Source: Bombus terrestris (Eukaryota > Arthropoda > Insecta > Hymenoptera > Apidae). Taken from it: a DNA stretch of 64,000 bases. The position numbers were made by a program, and so were the translations under genes. Below the pieces are notes generated by a model. It was not told the origin of the DNA. It saw only the letters and a list, made by a program, of their open reading frames with translations, and searched no databases. Position 1 is the first letter of the stretch. The number at the start of each line of letters is the position of its first letter. The stretch is from NCBI RefSeq assembly GCF_910591885.1, contig NW_025963555.1:4712001-4776000 (forward strand). The letters are read 5' to 3'. Shown here one piece after another: positions 27,269 through 40,770 of the stretch.

Positions 27269-29078
27269 CGTTATACGTCATATAGTAGTACAATATAACG
27301 TTATACGTTATAACGTAGTAGTACATAACGTCAAACGTCACATAGTGATACAATATAACGTTATACGTTATAACGTAGAAGTACATAACGTTATACGTTA
27401 TAAAGTAGTAGTACATAACGTTATACGTTATAAAGTAGTAGTACATAACGTTATACGTTACAACGTAGTAGTACATAACGTCATACGTCCTATAGTGATA
27501 CAATATAACGTTATACGTTATAACGTAGAAGTACAAAACGTTACATGTTATTACGCAGTAGTACTTTACGTTATACGTTACTACGTAGTAGTACATAACG
27601 TCATACGTCCTATAGTGATACAATGTAACGTTATACGTTATAACGTAGTAGTACATAACGTTATCCGTTATAACGTAATAGTGCATATCTATATACGTCA
27701 TATAGTGATGCAATATAACGTCATACGATATAACGTAGAAGTACATAACGTTATACATTATAAAGTAGTAGTACATAACGTTATACGTTACAACGTAGTA
27801 GTACATAACGTCATACTTCCTATGGTGATACAATGTAACGTTATACGTTATAACGTGGTAGTACATAACGTCAAGCGTCACATAGTGATACAATATAACG
27901 TTATACGTTATAACGTAGAAGTACATAACGTTATACGTTATAAAGTAGTAGTACATAACGTTATACGTTATAAAGTAGTAGTACATAACGTTATACGTTA
28001 CAACGTAGTAGTACATAACGTCATACGTCCTATAGTGATACAATGTAACGTTATACGTTATAACGTAGTAGTACATAACGTTATCCGTTATAACGTAATA
28101 GTGCATATCTATATACGTCATATAGTGATGCAATATAACGTCATACGATATAACGTAGAAGTACATAACGTTATACATTATAAAGTAGTAGTACATAACG
28201 TTATACGTTACCACGTAGTAGTACATAACGTCATACGTCCTATAGTGATACAATGTAACGTTATACGTTATAACGTAGTAGTACATAACGTTATCCGTTA
28301 TAACGTAATAGTGCATATCTATATACGTCATATAGTGATGCAATATAACGTCATACGATATAACGTAGAAGTACATAACGTTATACATTATAAAGTAGTA
28401 GTACATAACGTTATACGTTACAACGTAGTAGTACATAACGTCATACTTCCTATGGTGATACAATGTAACGTTATACGTTATAACGTAGTAGTACATAACG
28501 TCAAGCGTCACATAGTGATACAATATAACGTTATACGTTATAACGTAGAAGTACATAACGTTATACGTTATAAAGTAGTAGTACATAACGTTATACGTTA
28601 TAAAGTAGTAGTACATAACGTTATACGTTACAACGTAGTAGTACATAACGTCATACGTCCTATAGTGATACAATGTAACGTTATACGTTATAACGTAGTA
28701 GTACATAACGTTATCCGTTATAACGTAATAGTGCATATCTATATACGTCATATAGTGATGCAATATAACGTCATACGATATAACGTAGAAGTACATAACG
28801 TTATACATTATAAAGTAGTAGTACATAACGTTATACGTTACAACGTAGTAGTACATAACGTCATACGTCCTATAGTGATACAATATAACGTTATACGTTA
28901 TAACGTAGAAGTACAAAACGTTCTTTGTTATTACGTAGTAGTACTTAACGTTATACGTTACTACGTAGTAGTACATAACGTCATACGTCCTATAGAGATA
29001 CAATGTAACGTTATACGTTATAACGTAGTAGTACTTAACGTTATACGTTACTTCGTAGTAGTACATAACGTTATACGT
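27269..29078 (+). repeat. 1.81-kb block, copy 2 (offset 2,040)
   Basis: This is the second copy of 25229-27038, with two substitutions found. It is separated from copy 1 by about 230 bases that match 21150-21420 at offset 5,880 (196 units), a patch foreign to either copy. After 29078 it continues into sequence homologous to 23648 onward. Confidence 0.87.
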
Positions 29079-30775
29079 CATATAGTGGTACAATATAACG
29101 TTATACGTTATAACGTAGTAGTACATAACGTTATCCGGTATAACCTAATAGTACATATCTATATACGTCATATAGTGATACAATGTAACGTTATACGTTA
29201 TAACGTAGAAGTATATAACGTTGTACGTTATAACGTAGTAGTACATAACGTCAAACGTCACATAGTGATACAATATAACGTTATACGCTATAACGTAGTA
29301 GTACATAACGTTATACGTCATATAGTAGTACAATATAACGTTATACGTTATAACGTATTAGTACATAACGTCAAGCGTCACATAGTGATACAATATAACG
29401 TTATACGTTATAACGTAGAAGTACATAACGTTATACGTTATAAAGTAGTAGTACATAACGTTATACGTTACAACGTAGTAGTACATAACGTCATACGTTA
29501 CAACGTAGTAGTACATAACGTCATACTTCCTATGGTGATACAATGTAACGTTATACGTTATAACGTAGTAGTACATAACGTCAAGCGTCACATAGTGATA
29601 CAATATAACGTTATACGTTATAACGTAGAAGTACATAACGTTATACGTTATAAAGTAGTAGTACATAACGTTATACGTTATAAAGTAGTAGTACATAACG
29701 TTATACGTTACAACGTAGTAGTACATAACGTCATACGTCCTATAGTGATACAATATAACGTTATACGTTATAACGTTGTAGTACATAACGTTATCCGGTA
29801 TAACGTAATAGTGCATATCTATATACGTCATATAGTGATGCAATATAACGTCATACGATATACCGTAGAAGTACATAACGTTATACATTATAAAGTAGTA
29901 GTACATAACGTTATACGTTACAACGTAGTAGTACATAACGTCATACGTCCTATAGTGATACAATATAACGTTATACGTTATAACGTAGAAGTACAAAACG
30001 TTATATGTTATTACGTAGTAGTACTTAACGTTATACGTTACTGTGTAGTAGTACATAACGTCATACGTCCTATAGTGATACAATGTAAAGTTATACGTTA
30101 TAACGTAGTAGTACTTAACGTTATACGTTACTGCGTAGTAGTACATAACGTTATACGTCATATAGTGGTACAATATAACGTTATACGTTATAATGTAGAA
30201 GTACAAAACGTTACACGTTATAACGTAGTAGTACATAACGTTATCCGGTATAACCTAATAGTACATATCTATATACATCATATATTGATGCGATATAACG
30301 TTATACGTTATAACGTAGTAGTATATAACGTTATACGTTATAACGTAGTAGTACATAACGTTATACGTTACAACGTAGTAGTACATAACGTCATACGTCC
30401 GATAGTGATACAATGTAACGTTATAAGTTATAACGTTGTAGTATACAACGTTATACGTTATAACGTAGTAGTACATAACGTTATACCTTACAACGTAGTA
30501 GTACATAACGTCATACGTCCTATAGTGATACAATGTAACGTTATACGATATAACGTCGTAGTATATAACGTTATACGCTATAACGTAGTAGTACATGACG
30601 TCAAACGTCACATAGTGATACAATGTAACATTATACGTTATAATGTCGAAGTGCAAAACGTTATACGTCATATAGTAGTACAATATAACGTTATACGTTA
30701 TAACGTAGTAGTACATAACGTCAAACGTCACATAGTGATACAATATAACGTTATACGTTATAACGTAGAAGTACA
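27583..30775 (+). repeat. 3.19-kb block, copy 2 (offset 5,430)
   Basis: This is the second copy of 22153-25345. It overlaps the second copy of the 2,040-bp duplication, so the two duplications are nested or occurred one after the other. It diverges from copy 1 after 30775, where GTACAAAACG replaces GTACATAACG. Confidence 0.85.
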
Positions 30776-33700
30776 AAACGTTACATGTTATTACGCAGTA
30801 GTACTTTACGTTATACGTTACTACGTAGTAGTACATAACGTCATACGTCCTATAGTGATACAATGTAACGTTATACGTTATAACGTAGTAGTACTTAACG
30901 TTATACGTTATAACGTAGTAGTACTTAACGTTATACGTTACTGCGTAGTAGTACATAACGTTATACGTCATATAGTGGTACAATATAACGTTATACGTTA
31001 TAATGTAGAAGTACAAAACGTTACACGTTATAACGTAGTAGTACATAACGTTATCCGGTATAACCTAATAGTACATATCTATATACGTCATATATTGATG
31101 CGATATAACGTTATACGTTATAACGTAGTAGTATATAACGTTATACGTTATAACGTAGTAGTACATAACGTTATACGTTACAACGTAGTAGTACATAACG
31201 TCATACGTCCTATAGTGATACAATATAACGTTATACGTTATAACGTAGAAGTACAAAACGTTACATGTTATTACGCAGTAGTACTTTACGTTATACGTTA
31301 CTACGTAGTAGTACATAACGTCATACGTCCTATAGTGATACAATGTAACGTTATACGTTATAACGTAGTAGTACTTAATGTTATACGTTACTGCGTAGTA
31401 GTACATAACGTTATACGTTATAATGTAGAAGTACAAAACGTTATACGTTATAACGTAGTAGTACATAACGTTATCCGGTATAACGTAATAGTACATATCT
31501 ATATACGTCATATAGTGATGCAATATAACGTTATACGTTATAACGTAGAAGTACAAAACTTTATACGTTATAACTTAGTAGTAAATAACGTTATACGTTA
31601 CAACGTAGTAGTACATAACGTCATACGTCTTATAGAGATACAATGTAACTTTATAAGTTATAACGTAGTAGTATACAACGTTATACGTTATAACGTAGTA
31701 GTACATAACGTTATACGTTACAACGTAGTAGTACATAACGTCATACGTCCTATAGTGATACAATGTAACGTTATACGTTATAACGTCGTAGTATATAACG
31801 TTATACGTTACAACGTAGTAGTACATAACGCCATACGTCCTATAGTGATACAATGTAACGTTATACGATATAACGTCGTAGTATATAACGTTATACGCTA
31901 AAACGTAGTAGTACATGACGTCAAACGTCACATAGTGATACAATTTAACATTATACGTTATAATGTCGAAGTGCAAAACGTTATACGTCATATAGTAGTA
32001 AAATATAACGTTATACGTTATAACGTAGTAGTACATAACGTCAAACGTCACATAGTGATACAATATAACGTTATACGTTATAACGTAGAAGTACATAACG
32101 TCATTCGTCCTATAGTGATACAATGTAACGTTATACGTTATAACGTAGAAGTATATAACGTTATACGTTATAGCGTAGTAGTGCATAACGTCAAACGTCA
32201 CATAGTGATACAATATAACGTTATACGTTATAACGTAGTAGGACATAACGTTATACGTCATATAGTGGTACAATATAACGTTATACGTTATAATGTAGAA
32301 GTACAAAACGTTATACGTTATAACGTAGTAGTACATAACGTTATCCGGTATAACGTAATAGTACATATCTATATACGTCATATAGTGATGCAATATAACG
32401 TTATACGTTATAACATAGTAGTATATAACGTTATACGTTATAACGTAGTAGTACATAACGTTATACGTTACAACGTAGTAGTACATAACGTCATACGTCC
32501 TATAGTGATACAATGTAACGTTATAAGTTATAACGTAGAAGTATACAACGTTACACGTTATAACGTAGTAGTACATAACGTTATACGTTACAACGTAGTA
32601 GTACATAACGTTATCCGGTATAACGTAATAGTACATATCTATATACGTCATATAGTGATGCGATATAACGTTATACGTTATAACGTAGTAGTATATAACG
32701 TTATACGTTATAACGTAGTAGTACATAACGTTATACGTTACAACGTAGTAGTACATATCGTCATACGTCCTATAGTGATACAATGTAACGTTATAAGTTA
32801 TAACATAGTAGTATACAACGTTATACGTTATAACGTAGTAGTACATAACGTTATACGTTACAACGTAGTAGTACATAACGCCATACGTCCTATAGTGATA
32901 CAATGTAACGTTATACGATATAACGTCGTAGTATATAACGTTATACGCTATAACATAGTAGTAAATGACGTCAAACGTCACATAGTGATACAATGTAACA
33001 TTATACGTTATAATGTCGAAGTGCAAAACGTTATACGTCATATAGTAGTACAATATAACGTTATACGTTATAACGTAGTAGTACATAACGTCAAACGTCA
33101 CATAGTGATACAATATAACGTTATACGTTATAACGTAGAAGTACATAACGTTATACGTTATAAAGTAGTAGTACATAACGTTATACGTTACAACGTAGTA
33201 GTACATAACGTCATACGTCCTATAGTGATACAATGTAACTTTATACGTTATAACGTAGTAGTATATAACGTTATACGTTATATCGTAGTAGTACATAACG
33301 TCATTCGTCCTATAGTGATACAATGTAACGTTATACGTTATAACGTAGAAGTATATAACGTTATACGTTATAACGTAGTAGTACATAACGTCAAACGTCA
33401 CATAGTGATACAATGTAACATTATACGTTATAATGTCGAAGTGCAAAACGTTATACGTTACAACGTATTAGTACATAAGGTCATACGTCCTATAGTGATA
33501 CAATGTAACATTATACGTTATAATGTAGAAGTGCAAAACGTTATACGTTATAACGTAGTAGTACATAACGTCAAATGGCACATAGTGATACAATATAACG
33601 TTATACGTTATAACGTAGAAGTACATAACGTTATACGTTATAAAGTAGTAGTACATAACGTTATACGTTACAACGTAGTAGTACATAACGTCATACGTCC

Positions 33701-36560
33701 TATAGTGATACAATGTAACGTTATACGTTATAACGTAGTAGTACATAACGTTATCCGGTATAACGTAATAGTGCATATCTATATACGTCATGTAGTGATG
33801 CAATATAACGTCATACGATATAACGTAGAAGTACATAACGTTATAGATTATAAAGTAGTAGTACATAACGTTATACGTTACAACGTAGTAGTACATAACG
33901 TTATCCGGTATAACGTAATAGTACATATCTATATACGTCATACAGTGATGCAATATAACGTTATACGTTATAACGTAGTAGTACACGACGTCAGACGTCA
34001 CATAGTGATACAATGTAACATTATACGTTATAACGTCGTAGTATATAACGTTATACGTTATAACGTAGTAGTACATGACGTCAAACGTCACATAGTGATA
34101 CAATGTAACATTATACGTTATAATGTCGAAGTGCAAAACGTTATACGTCATATAGTAGTACAATATAACGTTATACGTTATAACGTAGTAGTGCATAACG
34201 TCAAACGTCACATAGTGATACAATATAACGTTATACGTTATAACGTAGAAGTACATAACGTTATACGTTATAAAGTAGTAGTACATAACGTTATACGTTA
34301 CAACGTAGTAGTACATAACGTTATACGTCCTATAGTGATACAATGTAACGTTATACGTTATAATGTCGAAGTGCAAAACGTTATACGTTATAACGTAGTA
34401 GTACATAACGTCAAACGTCACATAGAGATACAATATAACGTTATACGTTATAACGTAGTAGTACATAACGTTATACGTTATAACGTAGTAGTACATAACG
34501 TTATCCGGTATAACGTAATAGTGCATATCTATATACGTCATATGGTGATGCAATATAACGTCATACGTTATAACGTAGAAGTACATAACGTTATACATTA
34601 TAAAGTAGTAGTACATAACGTTATACGTTACAACGTAGTAGTACATAACGTCAAACGTCACATAGTGATACAATATAACGTTATACGTTATAACGTAGAA
34701 GTACATAACGTTATACGTTATAAAGTAGTAGTACATAACGTTACACGTTACAACGTAGTAGTACATAACGTCATACGTCCTATAGTGATACAATGTAACT
34801 TTATACGTTATAACGTAGTAGTATATAACGTTATACGTTATAACGTAGTAGTACATAACGTCATTCGTCCTATAGTGATACAATGTAACGTTATACGTTA
34901 TAACGTAGTAGTATATAACGTTATACGTTATAACGTAGTAGTACATAACGTCATACGTCACATAGTGATACAATATAACGTTATACGTTATAACGTAGAG
35001 GTACGTAACGTTATACGTTATAAAGTAGTAGTACATAACGTTATACGTTACAACGTACTAGTACATAACGTCATACGTCCTATAGTGATACAATGTAACG
35101 TTATACGTTATGACGTAGTAGTACATAACGTTATCCGGTATAACGTAATAGTGCATATCTATATACGTCATATAGTGATGCAATATAACGTCATACGTTA
35201 TAACGTAGAAGTACAAAACGTTACATGTTATTACGTAGTAGTACTTAACGTTATACGTTACTACGTAGTAGTACATAACGTCATACGTCCTATAGTGATA
35301 CAATGTAACTTTATACGTTATAACGTAGTAGTATATAACGTTATACGTTATAACGTAGTAGTACATAACGTCATTCGTCTTATAGTGATACAATGTAACG
35401 TTATACGTTATAACGTAGTAGTACATAACGTTATACATCATAAAGTAGTAGTACATAACGTCATACGTCCTATAGTGATACAATGCAACGTTATACGTTA
35501 TAACGTCGTAGTATATAACGTTATACGTTATAACGTCGTAGTATATAACGTTATACGTTATAACGTAGTAGTACATGACGTCAAACGTCACATAGTGATA
35601 CAATATAACGTTATACGTTATAACGTAGTAGTACATAACGTCATACGTCCTATAGTGATACAATGTAACGTTATACGATATAACGTCGTAGTATATAACG
35701 TTATACGCTATAACGTAGTAGTACATGACGTCAAACGTCACATAGTGATACAATGTAACATTATACGTTATAATGTCGAAGTGCAAAACGTTATACGTCA
35801 TATAGTAGTACAATATAACGTTATACGTTATAATGTAGAAGTACAAAACGTTATACGTTATAACGTAGTAGTACATAACGTTATACGTTACAACGTAGTA
35901 GTACATAACGTCATACGTCCTATAGTGATACAATGTAACGTTATAAGTTATAACGTAGTAGTATACAACGTTATACGTTATAACGTAGTAGTACATAACG
36001 TCAAACGTCACATAGTGATACAATATAACGTTATACGTTATAACGTAGAAGTACATAACGTTATACGTCCTATAGTGATACAATGTAACGTTATAAGTTA
36101 TAACGTAGTAGTATACAACGTTATACGTTATAACGTAGTAGTACATAACATTATACGTTATAACGTAGTAGTACATGACGTCAAACGTCACATAGTGATA
36201 CAATGTAACATTATACGTTATAATGTCGAAGTGCAAAACGTTATACGTTATAACGTAGTAGTACATAACGTCAAACGTCACATAGTGATACAATATAACG
36301 TTATACGTTATAACGTAGTAGTACATAACGTTATACGTTACAACGTAGTAGTACATAACGTCATCTGTCCTATAGTGATACAATATAACGTTATACGCTA
36401 TAACGTAGAAGTACAAAACGTTATATGTTATTACGTAGTAGTACTTAACGTTATACGTTACTACGTAGTAGTACATAACGTCATACGTCCTATAGTGATA
36501 CAATGCAACGTTATACGTTATAACGTCGTAGCATATAACGTTATATGTTATAACGTCGTA

Positions 36561-36570
36561 GTATTATTAA
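36561..36570 (+). other. Two-base register shift (+2)
   Basis: The usual GTCGTAGTATATAACG reads GTCGTAGTATTATTAACG, a gain of two bases. The homologous copies near 16.28, 46.64, 55.19 and 59.84 kb all lack it, so it arose only here or after the duplications. It shifts every unit to the right by two bases and interrupts the stop-free + frame. Confidence 0.9.
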
Positions 36571-39500
36571 CGTTATACGTTATAACGTAGTAGTACATGA
36601 CGTCAAACGTCACATAGTGATACAATGTAACATTATACGTTATAATGTAGAAGTGCCAAACGTTATACGTTATAACGTAGTAGTACAGAACGTCAAACGT
36701 CACATAGTGATACAATATAACGTTATACGTTATAACGTAGTAGTACATAACGTTATACGTCATATAGTGGTACAATATAACGTTATACGTTATAATGTAG
36801 AAGTACAAAACGTTATACGTTATAACGTAGTAGTACATAACGTTATCCGGTATAACGTAATAGTACATATCTATATACGTCATATAGTGATGCAATATAA
36901 CGTTATACGTTATAACATAGTAGTATATAACGTTATACGTTATAACGTAGTAGTACATAACGTTATACGTTACAACGTAGTAGTACATAACGTCATACGT
37001 CCTATAGTGATACAATGTAACGTTATAAGTTATAACGTAGTAGTATACAACGTTATACGTTATAACGTAGTAGTACATAACGTTATACGTTACAACGTAG
37101 TAGTACATAACGTCATACGTCCTATAGTGGTACAATGTAACGTTATACGTTATAACGTCGTAGTATATAACATTATACGTTATAACGTAGTAGTACATGA
37201 CGTCAAACGTCACATAGTGATACAATGTAACATTATACGTTATAATGTCGAAGTGCAAAACGTTATACGTTATAACGTAGTAGTACATAACGTCAAACGT
37301 CACATAGTGATACAATATAACGTTATACGTTATAACGTAGTAGTACATAACGTTATACGTTACAACGTAGTAGTACATAACGTCATCTGTCCTATAGTGA
37401 TACAATATAACGTTATACGCTATAACGTAGAAGTACAAAACGTTATATGTTATTACGTAGTAGTACTTAACGTTATACGTTACTACGTAGTAGTACATAA
37501 CGTCATACGTCCTATAGTGATACAATGTAACGTTATACGTCATACCGTAGTAGTACTTAACGTTATACGTTACTGCGTAGTAGTACATAACGTTATACGT
37601 CATATAGTGGTACAATATAACGTTATACGTTATAATGTAGAAGTACAAAACGTTATACGTTATAACGTAGTAGTACATAACGTTATCCGGTATAATGTAA
37701 TAGTACATATCTATATACGTCATATAGTGATGCAATATAACGTTATACGTTATAACGTAGAAGTACAAAACGTTATACGTTATAACGTAGTTGTACTTAA
37801 CGTTATACGTTACTACGTAGTAGTACATAACGTCATACGTCCTATAGTGATACAATGTAACGTTATACGTTATACCGTAGAAGTACTTAACGTTATACGT
37901 TACTACGTAGTAGTACATAACGTCATACGTCCTATAGTGATACAATGTAACGTTATACGTTATACCGTAGTAGTACTTAACGTTATACGTTACTGCGTAG
38001 TAGTACATAACGTTATACGTCATATAGTGGTACAATATAACGTTATACGTTATAATGTAGAAGTACAAAACGTTATACGTTATAACGTAGTAGTACATAA
38101 CGTTATACGTTACAACGTAGTAGTACATAACGTCATACGTCCTATAGTGATACAATGTAACGTTATACGTTATAACGTCGTAGTATATAACGTTATACGT
38201 TATAACGTAGTAGTACATGACGTCAAACGTCACATAGTGATACAATGTAACATTATACGTTATAATGTAGAAGTGCAAAACGTTATACGTTATAACGTAG
38301 TAGTACATAACGTCAAATGTCACATAGTGATACAATATAACGTTATACGTTATAACGTAGTAGTACATAACGTTATACGTAATATAGTGGTACAATATAA
38401 CGTTATACGTTATAATGTAGAAGTACAAAACGTTATACGTTATAACGTAGTAGTACATAACGTTATCCGGTATAACGTAATAGTACATATCTATATACGT
38501 CATATAGTGATGCGATATAACGTTATACGTTATAACGTAGTAGTATATAACGTTATACGTTATAACGTAGTAGTACATAACGTTATACGTTACAACGTAG
38601 TAGTACATAACGTCATACGTCCTATAGTGATACAATGTAACGTTATAAGTTATAACGTAGTAGTATACAACGTTATACGTTATAACGTAGTAGTACATAA
38701 CGTTATACGTTACAACGTAGTAGTACATAACGTCATACGTCCTATAGTGATACAATGTAACGTTATACGATGTAACGTCGTAGTATATAACGTTATACGC
38801 TATAACGTAGTAGTTCATGACGTCAAACGTCACATAGTGATACAATGTAACATTATACGTTATAATGTCGAAGTGCAAAACGTTATACGTCATATAGTAG
38901 TACAATATAACGTTATACGTTATAACGTAGTAGTACATACCGTCAAACGTCACATAGTGATACAATATAACGTTATACGTTACAACGTAGAAGTACATAA
39001 CGTTATACGTTATAAAGTAGTAGTACATAACGTCATTCGTCCTATAGTGATACAATGTAACGTTATAAGTTATAACGTAGAAGTACAAAACGTTATATGT
39101 TACTACGTAGTAGTACTTAACGTTATACGTTACTACGTAGTAGTACATAACGTCATACGTCCTATAGTGATACAATGCAACGTTATACGTTATAACGTCG
39201 TAGTATATAACGTTATACGTTATAACGTCGTAGTATATAACGTTATACGTTATAACGTAGTAGTACAGAACGTCAAACGTCACATAGTGATACAATATAA
39301 CGTTATACGTTATAACGTAGTAGTACATAACGTTATACGTCATATAGTGGTACAATATAACGTTATACGTTATAATGTAGAAGTACAAAACGTTATACGT
39401 TATAACGTAGTAGTACATAACGTTATCCGGTATAACGTAATAGTACATATCTATATACGTCATATAGTGATGCAATATAACGTTATACGTTATAACATAG

Positions 39501-39600
39501 TAGTATATAACGTTATACGTTATAACGTAGTAGTACATAACGTTATACGTTACAACGTAGTAGTACATAACGTCATACGTCCTATAGTGATACAATGTAA

Positions 39601-40770
39601 CGTTATAAGTTATAACGTAGAAGTATACAACGTTACACGTTATAACGTAGTAGTACATAACGTTATACGTTACAACGTAGTAGTACGTAACGTTATCCGG
39701 TATAACGTAATAGTACATATCTATATACGTCATATAGTGATGCGATATAACGTTATACGTTATAACGTAGTAGTATACAACGTTATACGTTATAACGTAG
39801 TAGTACATAACGTTATACGTTACAACGTAGTAGTACATAGCGCCATACGTCCTATAGTGATACAATGTAACGTTATACGATATAACGTCGTAGTATATAA
39901 CGTTATACGCTATAACGTAGTAGTAAATGACGTCAAACGTCACATAGTGATACAATGTAACATTATACGTTATAATGTCGAAGTGCAAAACGTTATACGT
40001 CATATAGTAGTACAATATAACGTTATACGTTATAACGTAGTAGTACATAACGTCAAACGTCACATAGTGATACAATATAACGTTATACGTTATAACGTAG
40101 AAGTACATAACGTTATACGTTATAAAGTAGTAGTACATAACGTTATACGTCCTATAGTGATACAATGTAACGTTATAAGTTATAACGTAGAAGTATACAA
40201 CGTTATACGTTATATCGTAGTAGTACATAACGTCATTCGTCCTATAGTGATACAATGTAACGTTATACGTTATAACGTAGAAGTATATAACGTTATACGT
40301 TATAACGTAGTAGTACATAACGTCAAACGTCACATAGTGATACAATGTAACGTTATAAGTTATAACGTAGAAGTATACAACGTTACACGTTATAACGTAG
40401 TAGTACATAACGTTATACGTTACAACGTAGTAGTACGTAACGTTATCCGGTATAACGTAATAGTACATATCTATATACGTCATATAGTGATGCGATATAA
40501 CGTTATACGTTATAACATAGTAGTATATAACGTTATACGTTATAAAGTAGTAGTACATAACGTTATACGTTACAACGTAGTAGTACATAACGTCATACGT
40601 CCTATAGTGATACAATGTAACGTTATAAGTTATAACGTAGAAGTATACAACGTTACACGTTATAACGTAGTAGTACATAACGTTATACGTTACAACGTAG
40701 TAGTACGTAACGTTATCCGGTATAACGTAATAGTACATATCTATATACGTCATATAGTGATGCGATATAA
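39601..40770 (+). repeat. Five-unit (150-bp) module in three copies
   Basis: The same run of five variant units starts at 39601, 40351 and 40621: TATAAGTTATAACGTAGAAG, then TTACACGTTATAACG, then TTACAACG with tail GTACGTAACG, then the CCGG unit, then TATCTATATACGTC ending GATGCGATATAA. Spacings are 750 bp (25 units) and 270 bp (9 units). A further copy lies near 19.36 kb. The module is the smallest block I can follow as a copied set of linked variants. Confidence 0.82.

Larger units (their letters stand above)
21266..30738 (+). repeat. Beta-type satellite region
   Basis: The region has the same 30-bp unit with a different set of variants: CATACTTCCTATGGTG (22384, 23014, 24094, 25774, 26404, 27814, 28444, 29524), TCAAGCGTCA, CCGTTATAACGTAATAG in place of the CCGG form, and TTACCACGTAG. 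It is built of nested duplications of 630, 2,040 and 5,430 bp, which is 21, 68 and 181 units. The same variant set returns at 61669-64000. I see no gene or inserted element. Confidence 0.9.

Noticed and set aside
14382..31901. A 5,839-codon open frame on the + strand, and similar ones at 4967-5335, 5322-7778, 7842-10640, 10722-14288, 31935-36590 and 36617-42523
   Set aside because: The translation is only a decapeptide echo of the 30-bp unit. The unit length is divisible by three and one frame has no stop; breaks coincide with random TAT or CAA to stop changes or with register indels. Starts are arbitrary, and there is no domain, codon bias or neighbouring gene signal.
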